A stretch of DNA of 64,000 bases. Source: Kribbella qitaiheensis. GTDB lineage: Bacteria > Actinomycetota > Actinomycetes > Propionibacteriales > Kribbellaceae. This document shows, one piece after another, positions 7,778 through 15,069 of the stretch; within the stretch, counting starts at the first letter, position 1, and each line of letters starts with the position of its first letter. The DNA is taken from positions 3,596,001-3,660,000 of the forward strand of contig NZ_CP043661.1 of the NCBI RefSeq assembly GCF_014217565.1, written 5' to 3'. The position numbers were made by a program, and so were the translations under genes. The notes beneath the pieces are model-generated. The model searched no databases, was not told where the DNA came from, and saw only the letters and a program-made list of their open reading frames with translations.

Positions 7778-8721
7778 GATGCTTCCCCTCCCACAGTGAT
7801 ACGCCTGAGCGTAGACATGGACGCGCCCCAGCCGCCCCCGGTGCCATCGATCCTGCCCCCAAAGCCCACACCCCTTGCCGATCCTCCCACCCGCAAGCAA
7901 TCCCCACCCAGGTCAGGCGTCGCCGCTCGGGAGAACTGAGCGTGGCGAACGTCGGTGGGAACCCTCCACGACACGCAGCTCCTAATGGGGGTTAGCGAGT
8001 CGCCTTCGGGCAGACTCGGGACTGGTAAGCCGCTAGCGGGTGAGCACTGGTCGCTCTCCGTCGGGCGCTGGTTGGTGCTGCCCACCATGGTTCGCCGCCA
8101 CCTGGTTCCCGGGGTGCGGGTGGACCCTGGGATCGGGTCCGCTGACGCGATGTTCGGCCGATAGCGCGCTATAAGTCCGGCAGCGGACGAAGGACCCGGC
8201 AGCCGACGACCCAGACCCGCCCTCGTCGAGCAGGCTAAGCAACGTTCAACCGGTAGCAGCTGACACCCTTCCGCAACGCGAACCCGGGGGGCTTGTGCAC
8301 CAGATGAGCACGGCCACCGCGGGGGATGCTCAACCGGTGCTCAAAGACGCCGAATCGGGGGTCGATCGGTCGGGGGCAACCCCCGGCCGGGGCCGGTCTT
8401 ACCAAGGCCGGCACGAACCCGGGCCGGGCTCGCCGACCACACGGGCGGGTCACACCTGCCCGCAGGATCCGCGGAGCCGCGTCCCCACAGCTTGACCTCC
8501 AAGCTCCTGGGAGGTCTCCGTCGCTGGTGGATCAGGAGCACCGGTCCGGGGGCTCCATCTCCCGGGTGAACGTGGTCAATCCGCGCAGGTCAGGTGACAG
8601 AGCGGGAAGGATGGTGCTGCTCGGCAAAAGCTAGGCCAGAATGTCCGGGGCATAGGGTCCGCGACAGCCGTGCGGGCATACGATCCTGGGGCCCGCGTCG
8701 TCGTCGTACCAGGAGAGCCTT
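7778..8721. other. 944-bp gene-free stretch with strong inverted repeats
   Basis: No open frame here has a ribosome site, plausible codon bias and a recognisable product; frames of 66-102 codons exist on both strands, as expected at this GC content. There are clear potential stems: GGACCC/GGGTCC at 8124-8141, the perfect palindrome ATAGCGCGCTAT at 8161-8172, CGGGCGGGT/ACCTGCCCG near 8443-8462, and GACCTCC/GGAGGTC at 8494-8516. I tested it by eye for RNase P RNA, tmRNA and tRNA landmarks and found none. It could hold an uncharacterised structured RNA or only the promoters of AIM24 (left) and Nudix (right). Confidence 0.5.
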
Positions 8722-9201
8722 GTGCCGTTCCGATCGGTTGTGATGCAGCTAGGTCATCGGGCCCGGCGGGCTTGGTGGAAGGTGCGGAAGCCGACGACGT
8801 ACGGGGTGAAGGCCTTGCTGATCCATCCGGACGATCCGTCGCGATGCCTGGCTGTGCGGCATTCCTATGTGGATCAGGAGTGGTGGGCGCTGCCCGGCGG
8901 CGGCTACAACCCGAAGCGCGAGACCGCCGAAGCCGCTGCGATCCGTGAGGTCGCCGAGGAACTCTCGATGCCGATCACCGCGCGGCCGATCGTGTTGCAG
9001 ACGTTGACGACCAACCGCGAAGGAAAGGTCGACAACCTCACGATCGTCCAGGCGACGCCGACCTCCGAACACTTCCAGCTGTCCGCGGAGCTCAGCGAGG
9101 CCCGCTGGGTCTCCACCGATCCGGCAGACCTTCCCACCGACGAACCAACCTCCCGCTGGCTCCGACTCGCCCTGGCCTGCCGCCCCACAACACGATCCTG
9201 A
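8722..9201 (+). CDS. Nudix hydrolase
   Basis: 159 residues from GTG 8722 with AGGAGAG 6 bases upstream. The Nudix box (GGGYNPKRETAEAAAIREVA followed by EELSM, residues ~62-86) has all the metal-binding Glu residues; the usual Gly near its end is Ser. Nudix enzymes hydrolyse a nucleoside diphosphate linked to another moiety. The N-terminal RRAWWKVRKPTTYGVKALLI is typical of actinobacterial members annotated only as NUDIX domain proteins. The substrate cannot be inferred. It is followed after 39 bases by the convergent amidohydrolase gene. Confidence 0.88.
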   Translation: MPFRSVVMQLGHRARRAWWKVRKPTTYGVKALLIHPDDPSRCLAVRHSYVDQEWWALPGGGYNPKRETAEAAAIREVAEELSMPITARPIVLQTLTTNREGKVDNLTIVQATPTSEHFQLSAELSEARWVSTDPADLPTDEPTSRWLRLALACRPTTRS

Positions 9202-9240
9202 GCACGACCGGCGGTAAGAGCAGCGCCAGAACGACACCGG

Positions 9241-10488
9241 CTAGGCGGCCAGGTGTTCGACCGTACGGCGTACTGCGTCCAGCACGGCGGGGAGGCCGGG
9301 GGCCAGGAGGTGGCCGTTGCGTTTGACGGGTTGGCCGGCGACCAGGACTGTGTCGATGTTGCCCGGGTGAGCCGCGGTGACGACGGTGCCGATCGGATCC
9401 TGTGAACCGCCGATCAGGTTGATGTCGGAGGCGCGGAGAAGGATGATGTCTGCTTGCTTGCCGGGCCGCAGCGAGCCGATCTGATCGGTGAGGCCGAGAG
9501 CCCGGGCGCCTTCCAGGGTAGCCATCTGGAGTGCATCGGCGGCCGACAGTGTTTGGTAGCCGAGGGCAAGGATCGAGTGCATCGCACTGAACATGTCACT
9601 GGGCGCCGTGGTCACCACATCGATCCCCAACCCGGTCGTCACTCCGGCGGCGCGCAACCGGCCGGCCATCGGGCCACCGATCTCCATTCGCGCCTCGACC
9701 GCCGGCGTGATCGAGACAGCGGCCCCGGATTCGGCGACCAGCTTCAGCTCGGAATCGGCCAGTGAATTGCCGTGCACGTAGAGGACATCGGAGCGCAGCA
9801 GGCCCTCAGCTTTCAATAGGGCCAGCGGTTCGAGCGCTACCGGCCCACTGCCGACGTGCAGCACGATCGGTAACCCGAGCGATGCGGCCAGCTGCCAGTC
9901 GGCGCGGACTACATCCAGCGGCGCGTACGACGGCCCGATCGCGGCCAGCGCGGCGGTGACCCGACCCGAGACGCGATCCACGACATGCCGCATTCCGGCC
10001 GGGTCGACCCGCGCACCGGTCAACGGCGATTGCCCATACCCGAAGACGGCGCGGATCCCACTGCTCTCCAATGCGTCCATGGCGGCGTCCGCATGCTCGA
10101 TTCCCTGCTGGACATGGGAATAGTCCTGCACCGTGGTGATCCCGGCATCCAGGCACTCGAGCGCGCCGGCAAAGTTGCCTGCCGCAACATCTTCGGGCCG
10201 GTAGCGAGCACCGTGCTCCCCCAGGACCCGTTGCAGATAGCCACCGAGATCCATGTCGACGGCGCTTCCCCGCAGCGCAACCTGCCACAGGTGCCGGTGC
10301 GTGTCGACGAAACCGGGCAGCACGATCCGGTCGGAGGCGTCGATCACTTCGGCATCCGTTACGCCGAGGTCCCGCCCGACCGCGACGATCTTGCCGTCCT
10401 CGATCAGTACGTCGGTGTCGCGGCGCACGACGGGCGCGGGCTCGGTGTCGATCACGAGTCCCGCACGTAACAGCAGACGCTGGCTCAT
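9241..10488 (-). CDS. amidohydrolase, cytosine deaminase/ATZ-TRZ-like
   Basis: 415 residues. The metal site is complete: VDTHRHLWQ (HxH, ~residue 62), LHVGSG and YVHGNSLAD (His ligands), and GLGIDVVTT (Asp). N- and C-terminal segments (DVLIEDGKIVAVG, GSLRPGKQADIILL) form the small beta-sandwich typical of the amidohydrolase superfamily. The sequence resembles the branch of hydrolytic deaminases for nucleobases and s-triazines (ATZ/TRZ). It is divergent from a MarR regulator with a 104-base gap containing a perfect palindrome, so MarR repression relieved by the substrate is likely. The exact substrate is unknown. Confidence 0.87.
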   Translation of the reverse strand: MSQRLLLRAGLVIDTEPAPVVRRDTDVLIEDGKIVAVGRDLGVTDAEVIDASDRIVLPGFVDTHRHLWQVALRGSAVDMDLGGYLQRVLGEHGARYRPEDVAAGNFAGALECLDAGITTVQDYSHVQQGIEHADAAMDALESSGIRAVFGYGQSPLTGARVDPAGMRHVVDRVSGRVTAALAAIGPSYAPLDVVRADWQLAASLGLPIVLHVGSGPVALEPLALLKAEGLLRSDVLYVHGNSLADSELKLVAESGAAVSITPAVEARMEIGGPMAGRLRAAGVTTGLGIDVVTTAPSDMFSAMHSILALGYQTLSAADALQMATLEGARALGLTDQIGSLRPGKQADIILLRASDINLIGGSQDPIGTVVTAAHPGNIDTVLVAGQPVKRNGHLLAPGLPAVLDAVRRTVEHLAA

Positions 10489-10502
10489 GTAGATCCCCTC
10501 AC

Positions 10503-10516
10503 TAGAAAGCTTTCTA
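10503..10516. promoter_or_regulatory. candidate MarR operator palindrome
   Basis: TAGAAAGCTTTCTA is a perfect 14-bp palindrome 14 bases upstream of the amidohydrolase start. It overlaps a second, imperfect one (AGCTTTCTAAAAAGCT, 10508-10523). A/T-rich palindromes stand out strongly in this GC-rich sequence and fit the site size of MarR dimers. It would control the divergent amidohydrolase and probably the marR gene. Confidence 0.6.
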
Positions 10517-10592
10517 AAAAGCTATCACCAAAGGCATCTAGAATGAAAGATCTGTAGAGAGGCGAATGAAAGGCCTGTGGAGAGGGGTAGTC

Positions 10593-11117
10593 ATGACTGA
10601 GCAGACTGGCGATCGGGTGGATCAGCTGATCTCGACCTGGGAGCGGGAGCTGCCGGCGGTGCTGTACCCGACCACGGAGCTGACCAAGCGGGTGATGCTG
10701 CTCGCGGACGGCCTGGGTGTGCTGACCCGGCAGGTGCTCCGCGAACTCGGCCTGACCACCGCGGAGTTCGATGTGCTCGTCTCGCTCCGCCGCTCGGGCG
10801 CGCCGTACCGGATGAAGCCGTCCGACCTCAGCCGCGGCCTACTGCTCTCCTCCGGCGGCACCAGCAACGTCACGAATCAGCTGGTCAGCCGGGGCCTGGT
10901 GGTCCGCGAGCCCGATCCGGAGGACGGTCGCGGCACCCAGATCAGGCTGACCGAGCAGGGTGTCGAGGCCGCGGAGCGCGCAGTACAGGCGAGCGCCGTC
11001 GCGCACGACGAGATGTGGGCCGGCATCCCGTCCGAGCAGCTCGATGCCGCCGCCGCCGCGCTCCGCGCGATCTTCGCCGCCGACCGCCCGGCAGACCGCG
11101 CTACCGCCAGGCAATGA
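10593..11117 (+). CDS. MarR family transcriptional regulator
   Basis: 174 residues from ATG 10593, preferred to ATG 10566 because GAGAGGGG precedes it. The winged helix spans ~residues 45-120: LGLTTAEFDVLVSLRRSG, then the recognition helix LLLSSGGTSNVTNQLVSRGL and the wing REPDPEDGRGTQIRLTEQG. The Asp-x-Arg of the wing (DGRGTQI) is kept. Dimerisation helices lie at both ends. It is divergent from the amidohydrolase, with palindromes between, so it most likely represses that gene in response to a small aromatic or heterocyclic ligand. Confidence 0.9.
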   Translation: MTEQTGDRVDQLISTWERELPAVLYPTTELTKRVMLLADGLGVLTRQVLRELGLTTAEFDVLVSLRRSGAPYRMKPSDLSRGLLLSSGGTSNVTNQLVSRGLVVREPDPEDGRGTQIRLTEQGVEAAERAVQASAVAHDEMWAGIPSEQLDAAAAALRAIFAADRPADRATARQ

Positions 11118-11205
11118 CCGGCAGACCAACAGCGCACTGACCCACAGACCAAAGCAGGTCGTCGGCCGACCGAGCCAGACACTGACTGACAAATCGGACC
11201 GGGCG

Positions 11206-11243
11206 CTTAGCGATAGGTTGGACGCTGAGCGACAGGTTGGACA
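11206..11243. repeat. two 19-bp imperfect direct repeats
   Basis: CGCTTAGCGATAGGTTGGA is followed directly by CGCTGAGCGACAGGTTGGA, 17 of 19 positions identical. They lie downstream of marR and just before the shared terminator hairpin. No function is apparent. Confidence 0.5.
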
Positions 11244-11248
11244 GGGCG

Positions 11249-11281
11249 AAGCGGCCGGTTCCCGGGGGAGTCCGGCCGCTT
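11249..11281. terminator. bidirectional terminator hairpin between marR and HTH gene
   Basis: AAGCGGCCGG and its exact complement CCGGCCGCTT flank a 13-base loop. The stem has A residues on one side and T on the other, giving a short U end on both strands. It sits between the convergent marR and HTH genes. Confidence 0.65.
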
Positions 11282-11294
11282 GCGCTTCTCGTGG

Positions 11295-11510
11295 TTATCC
11301 GGCCTGGAAGAAGGCGCCCTTGAGGTAGTCGTGCACGGCGTCCTCAGACACCCGGAACGACCGACCCACCCGCACCGCGGGCAGCTCTCCGGAGTGCACC
11401 AAGCGGTACACAGTCATCTTGGACACGCGCATGGCCGTAGCGACTTCCGCCACGGTCAGGAACTTCACCTCGGCGAGCGGCGACTCACCGCCGGACTTCT
11501 TTGATGCCAT
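11295..11510 (-). CDS. excisionase-type helix-turn-helix protein (Rv0500A-like)
   Basis: 71 residues from ATG 11510. VKFLTVAEVATAMRVSKMTV leads into the recognition helix and YRLVHSGELPAVRVGRSFRV forms the wing: a complete MerR/excisionase-like DNA-binding domain with an acidic C-terminal helix. It is nearly the same as M. tuberculosis Rv0500A and its actinobacterial counterparts, which lie between proC and bS22. Related to BldC in fold, but not BldC itself. Despite the excisionase label there is no phage or integrase here; it is a conserved actinobacterial regulator of unknown targets. The usual neighbours proC and bS22 are 6.4 kb and 9.4 kb away. Confidence 0.9.
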   Translation of the reverse strand: MASKKSGGESPLAEVKFLTVAEVATAMRVSKMTVYRLVHSGELPAVRVGRSFRVSEDAVHDYLKGAFFQAG

Positions 11511-11676
11511 TGCGCACCGCACTTCCAGCACGGGTCGTGCGCCGGCTTCCCCTCCGGCACTTCCGCCCGTGCATGAGCCGAGCGTAGTGGCTGTTGGTGC
11601 GAATGGGAAAGAGGGGGACTCCTGTGACTCGAAACAGCCCGAAAACCGGACTCCGGAGCCGAACGCGGTCCCGGGA

Positions 11677-12852
11677 TCAGTAGGTCGGGTCGAGACCGAG
11701 CAGCGGGAACGAGATGTCCCGGGTCGCCTTGATCGAACGATCGAGCCAGGTGTCCGGGTTGTAGCCGGTCGACCAGTCGGCGTACGCCGCGTCCCGGCCG
11801 TCCGTCATCCGCGACGGCGCGACCCGCCCGTACCGGATCCGGATGTCCTCACGCCAGCTCTCCGGCACCGGTGTCGCCGGATCGATCGGCTGACCGGCCA
11901 CGATCGCCAGCAGATGGGTCCAGGCGCGCGGGACCACGTCGATGATCGCGTAGCCGCCGCCCCCGGTCGCGACCCATTTGCCCTCGCAGACCTCGTGAGC
12001 CAGGTCGTGCAATGCCTGGTACGCCGCCCGCTGACCGTCGATCGTCAGGGTCAGATGGGCCAGCGGATCCTCCACGTGGGAGTCGCAGCCGTGCTGGGTG
12101 ACCAGCACGGACGGCCGGAAGGCCTTCACCACGTCCGGCACGACCGCGTGGAACGCCCGGAGCCAGCCGGCATCCCCGGTTCCCGGCGGGAGCGGCACGT
12201 TCACCGAACTGCCTTCCGCATCCGGCCCGCCGGTCTCGCCCGCCGTACCGGTGCCGGGGAACAGCGTGGTCGGCGACTCGTGCAGGCTGACGGTCAGCAC
12301 CCGCGGATCGTTGTAGAAGACGGTCTGTACTCCGTCGCCATGGTGCACGTCGACATCGACGTACGCGACCCGCTCCGCACCATGGTCGAGCAGCCACTGG
12401 ATCGCCACGGCCGGATCGTTGTAGACGCAGAATCCACTGGCCAGCCCGGGCATCGCGTGGTGCAGCCCGCCGGAAATGTTGGCGGCGTGCAGGACGTCGC
12501 CCTCCCAGACGGCGCGGGCAGCCTCGACCGATGCCCCGACCACGTGGGCGGACGCCTCGTGCATCTGCGGAAAGCAGTAGGTGTCGTCGGTACCGAGACC
12601 ATGCTTCAGGTCCGCTACGTCGGGATGCTCGCCGGCCCGCTTCACCGCGGCGATGTACTCGGCCGTGTGCACGGTCCCGATCAGCGCGTCGTCGGCGATC
12701 GGCGCGGGCACCACCTTCAGCAGGTCCAGGACGCCGAGCGCCCGGGCCAGCCGGACGGTCAGGTCGACCCGGATCGGGCTCATCGGATGGCCGTGCCCGA
12801 AGTCGTACGCCGTCAGGCCCTCGTCGAAGACCAGCATCGCCTCACCACTCAT
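11677..12852 (-). CDS. acuC: AcuC-like deacetylase (histone deacetylase superfamily)
   Basis: 391 residues. GGLHHAMPG supplies the paired His of the charge relay, VDVDVHHGDGVQ the zinc ligands Asp and His, and VTQHGCDSH the second Asp ligand; GGGGYAIIDVVPRAW near residue 300 includes the active-site GGGGY. This is the arginase-like deacetylase fold. Bacterial AcuC removes acetyl groups from acetyl-CoA synthetase, reactivating it. MSGEAMLVFDEG could alternatively start at the second Met (12837). No acs or acuA gene is nearby. In Streptomyces acuC likewise lies in the region with the HTH gene and trpS. Confidence 0.88.
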   Translation of the reverse strand: MSGEAMLVFDEGLTAYDFGHGHPMSPIRVDLTVRLARALGVLDLLKVVPAPIADDALIGTVHTAEYIAAVKRAGEHPDVADLKHGLGTDDTYCFPQMHEASAHVVGASVEAARAVWEGDVLHAANISGGLHHAMPGLASGFCVYNDPAVAIQWLLDHGAERVAYVDVDVHHGDGVQTVFYNDPRVLTVSLHESPTTLFPGTGTAGETGGPDAEGSSVNVPLPPGTGDAGWLRAFHAVVPDVVKAFRPSVLVTQHGCDSHVEDPLAHLTLTIDGQRAAYQALHDLAHEVCEGKWVATGGGGYAIIDVVPRAWTHLLAIVAGQPIDPATPVPESWREDIRIRYGRVAPSRMTDGRDAAYADWSTGYNPDTWLDRSIKATRDISFPLLGLDPTY

Positions 12853-13045
12853 GCCCCGACCTTAGGCCACCAAGCCGGCGCGGTGCTGTCCTCACGTCAC
12901 CGGTCCGGCGCCGACGGGTTAGGCCGGCCGAAGCGCGTGTTCAGCCGATAAGCGCCACCTCGGGCATGGAAGACGACCATCACCACCGCCCCTGGAGCCA
13001 GCGCGCCAAGAGCGGCTCGGTGGTGGTTGCCGGGATCGGACGGCG

Positions 13046-13249
13046 ATGATCGGGCAGCAGCGGCAGGTTGCCACGCTGATGCCGGGCGACAACGCCGTAC
13101 TGCGGGCCGGCCTGATCGGCGCCTTGACGATCGGAACCGTGATCGGCCGGCACCTGCTCGAGTTCGACGGACTCGCGGATGCGACGCCGGATGAGATCAC
13201 CGCCGTACTGCGTCCCCTGATCCACGCCCTGGTGGCCGGAGAGGGGTAG
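13046..13249 (+). pseudogene. TetR regulator C-terminal remnant
   Basis: The 67-codon frame matches only the last helices of TetR_C domains: MPGDNAVLRAGLIGALTIGT then GRHLLEFDGLADATPDEITA and LRPLIHAL. The intact TetR at 27486-28124 ends in the same way ([20 protein letters not shown]). The DNA-binding half is missing, and upstream frames show nothing of it before the acuC gene. I read it as a gene fragment left by deletion. The rest of the 12853-13443 gap holds no gene that I can support. Confidence 0.5.
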
Positions 13250-13406
13250 GTCCCTTCGACTACCCAACGGCTGCACGGGGTTCCAGGCAGGTGGAATTGA
13301 TGCTGGGGCGCCGACGAGAGCCGACGATCGACTGAACCCCTTCCGTCATAGAGGAGACAGCCCTCCACCGGGCTCGACGCGATCGAGTCAGCCCGGTACC
13401 GACCGC

Positions 13407-13437
13407 TTGACCTCAACCTGGGTTCAGGTTGAATGCT
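13407..13437 (+). promoter_or_regulatory. MerR/SoxR-type promoter with 19-bp spacer, leaderless
   Basis: TTGACC (13407-13412) and AATGCT (13432-13437) are separated by 19 bases, the long spacer of MerR-controlled promoters. The spacer holds a dyad, CAACCT/AGGTTG around GGGTTC, also readable as CCTCAACC/GGTTCAGG. The -10 ends 6 bases before ATG 13444, which has no good ribosome site, so the mRNA would be leaderless. No merR gene lies beside it; the regulator must act in trans. Confidence 0.55.
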
Positions 13438-13443
13438 GGCGGC

Positions 13444-13830
13444 ATGAGCATCTTCACTGAGCCCGAGCTCAGCTTCCTGGCCGGACAGAAACTCGGCCGG
13501 CTGGCGACGAAGGTGCCCGACGGGTCACTGCAGAACAACCCCGTCGGGTACTTCGTGGCCGCCGACCACGTCGACATCGGCGGCCACGGCATGGGCGCCA
13601 GCCGGAAGTTCCACAACGTCCAGGCCGATCCGCAGGTGTCGCTGGTGGTCGACGACCTGTCCACCGACCAGGGCTGGCAGGTCCGCGGCATCGAGATCCG
13701 CGGCCGCGCGGAGGCGATCGCCGACGCCGAGCCACCGATGCCCGGCTTCAGCCGCGAGATCATCCGCATCCACCCGACCCGCATCCTCAGCTGGGGCTTC
13801 GAAGGCAGCAGCAAACGAAACGTCTCATAG
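13444..13830 (+). CDS. PPOX-class F420-dependent oxidoreductase/pyridoxamine oxidase-like
   Basis: 128 residues from ATG 13444. MSIFTEPELSFLAGQKLGRL opens the split-barrel flavin/deazaflavin fold; GGHGMGASRKFHNVQADPQV has the Lys/Arg phosphate-binding residues and VSLVVDDL the central strand; it ends HPTRILSWGFEG. It belongs to the small single-domain group annotated as PPOX class F420-dependent enzymes in actinobacteria. Such proteins reduce or bind cofactor F420, flavin or heme-like ligands, and the exact reaction is unknown. Its MerR-type promoter suggests induction by a redox-active compound or metal, which would fit a reductase role. Confidence 0.8.
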   Translation: MSIFTEPELSFLAGQKLGRLATKVPDGSLQNNPVGYFVAADHVDIGGHGMGASRKFHNVQADPQVSLVVDDLSTDQGWQVRGIEIRGRAEAIADAEPPMPGFSREIIRIHPTRILSWGFEGSSKRNVS

Positions 13831-13956
13831 CGACTACGACCTGAAGATGGCGACGTGCCCTGAGCACCACCGGCGAACACGCCCTAGCCTCCTCGACGAA
13901 GGCGGATCCGCGCTGGCCGTGCGATGCGGGAGTGGCGTCGGCGATCGTCGTACCGC

Positions 13957-13962
13957 TAGTCT
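13957..13962 (+). promoter_or_regulatory. -10 box of the trpS leader transcript
   Basis: TAGTCT lies 6 bases before the GTG of the leader peptide. That places the transcription start at or next to the GTG and makes the leader peptide message leaderless. No convincing -35 element is seen 17 bases upstream. Confidence 0.55.
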
Positions 13963-13968
13963 GATGCC

Positions 13969-14004
13969 GTGAACATCAACCTGCAGCAGTGGTGGGCCGC
14001 CTGA
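13969..14004 (+). CDS. Trp leader peptide (11 aa) of the trpS attenuator
   Basis: GTG opens an 11-codon frame reading MNINLQQWWAA with two adjacent Trp codons. It is followed by a stem that pairs GGGCCGCC (13994-14001) with GGCGGACCC (14005-14013), then by the terminator at 14034-14064. The GGCGG of the first stem can instead pair with CCGCC of the terminator, the standard attenuator logic: a ribosome stalled on scarce Trp-tRNA covers the first arm and frees the second to act as an antiterminator. Product and control are for trpS, 97 bases downstream. Confidence 0.85.
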   Translation: MNINLQQWWAA

Positions 14005-14033
14005 CGGCGGACCCCTCGCGTTCACACGCATCC

Positions 14034-14064
14034 AAAAGGCCGCCTCGCCGAGGCGGCCTTTTTT
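14034..14064 (+). terminator. Rho-independent terminator of the trpS attenuator
   Basis: AAAAGGCCGCCTC, a CGCC-containing tip and GAGGCGGCCTTTTTT form a 9-10 bp GC stem with a six-T tract at its end, the most canonical terminator in the window. It lies between the Trp leader peptide and trpS and so is conditional. Its left arm overlaps the possible antiterminator pairing with 14005-14009. Confidence 0.9.
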
Positions 14065-14100
14065 GATGCCCCGGGCGAGGCCATCTCGGAAGAAGGAACC

Positions 14101-15069
14101 ATGACCTCGCTCTCCGGCATCACCCCGTCCGGCCGGCTCACGCTCGGCAACCACCTCGGCGCCCTGCGCCGGTTCACCGACCCGGACGGCTTCTACTTCG
14201 TCGCGAACCTGCACGCGATGACCACGAAACACGATCCCCGCCGGCTCGTCGCGCTGACCCGCGAGATGGCGACCCTGATGCTCGCCGCCGGTCTTCCACC
14301 GGGCACGGTGTTCATCCAGTCGGACGTCCCCGCGCACGCCCAGCTCGCGTACCTGCTCGAATGCACCTCGTACGTCGGGGAGCTGTCGCGGATGATCCAG
14401 TACAAGGAGAAGGGCAACGGCCGACCCATGACCCGGGCCTCGCTGTTCACCTATCCGTGCCTGATGGCGGCCGACATCCTCCTCTACGGCACGGATCGCG
14501 TGCCGGTCGGCGGCGACCAGGATCAGCACGTCGAGCTGGCCCGGGACGTGGCGGTCCGGTTCAACCGCGAGTACGGCGAGACGTTCGTCGTACCGCAGTT
14601 GCAGAAGGCGGCCCTGGCGATGCGGATCAAGGACCTGCAGAACCCCACCGCCAAGATGAGCAAGTCCGACGAGGACAACGCCGTCGGGACGATCCGGCTG
14701 CTCGACCCGCCGGACGTGATCCGCCGTCAGGTGATGCGGGCCGTCACGGATTCCGGCGGGGAGGTCCGGCACGACGAGGCGGCCAAGCCCGGGATCACCA
14801 ACCTGCTGGAGATCCTCGCCGCCTGCACCGACGGCGACCCGGTCGAACTGGCGAAGGCCTACCCGACGTACGGCGCTCTCAAGGCGGACACGGCCGACGC
14901 CGTACTGGCTGTGATCGAGCCTCTGCAGAAGGAGTACGCGCGGCTCGCGTCCGACCCAGTGGCGGTGGACGACCTGCTCGCCGAGGGGCGCGATCGGGCG
15001 ATCGAGGCGAGCCGGCCCCGACTCCAGGCTGCGGTCCACGCGATGGGTTTGGCAGGATCAGGTGGGTGA
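14101..15069 (+). CDS. trpS: tryptophanyl-tRNA synthetase
   Basis: 322 residues from ATG 14101 with AGAAGGA upstream. TPSGRLTLGNHLGALRRF contains the HIGH-equivalent (GNHLG) and NPTAKMSKSDEDNAVG the KMSKS loop near residue 185. Other landmarks are YPCLMAADILLY and PVGGDQDQHVELARD, which shape the Trp pocket of class Ic synthetases. It charges tRNA-Trp in the cytoplasm. Length is normal for a bacterial TrpRS. Expression is controlled by the attenuator directly upstream. Its stop overlaps the GTG of the nuclease gene as GTGA, so the two are translationally coupled. Confidence 0.97.
   Translation: MTSLSGITPSGRLTLGNHLGALRRFTDPDGFYFVANLHAMTTKHDPRRLVALTREMATLMLAAGLPPGTVFIQSDVPAHAQLAYLLECTSYVGELSRMIQYKEKGNGRPMTRASLFTYPCLMAADILLYGTDRVPVGGDQDQHVELARDVAVRFNREYGETFVVPQLQKAALAMRIKDLQNPTAKMSKSDEDNAVGTIRLLDPPDVIRRQVMRAVTDSGGEVRHDEAAKPGITNLLEILAACTDGDPVELAKAYPTYGALKADTADAVLAVIEPLQKEYARLASDPVAVDDLLAEGRDRAIEASRPRLQAAVHAMGLAGSGG

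Noticed and set aside
8122..8516. RNase P RNA, tmRNA or 6C-type small RNA
   Set aside because: Characteristic conserved cores of RNase P and tmRNA are absent, and no pair of C-rich loops fits the 6C motif convincingly.
7955..8634. Several 66-102 codon frames in the gene-free stretch, including one ending in KGVSCYRLNVA on the minus strand
   Set aside because: No ribosome sites, no family resemblance and overlapping frames on both strands, as expected from GC-rich non-coding DNA.
11295..11510. Excisionase-like gene as a sign of an integrated phage or plasmid
   Set aside because: The sequence is the conserved actinobacterial Rv0500A-type HTH protein; no integrase, attachment repeat or phage gene is near.
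12919..13416. 165-codon minus-strand frame across the acuC-PPOX gap
   Set aside because: Ser/Arg-rich shadow composition with no domain; the plus strand carries the TetR-like fragment and a promoter instead.
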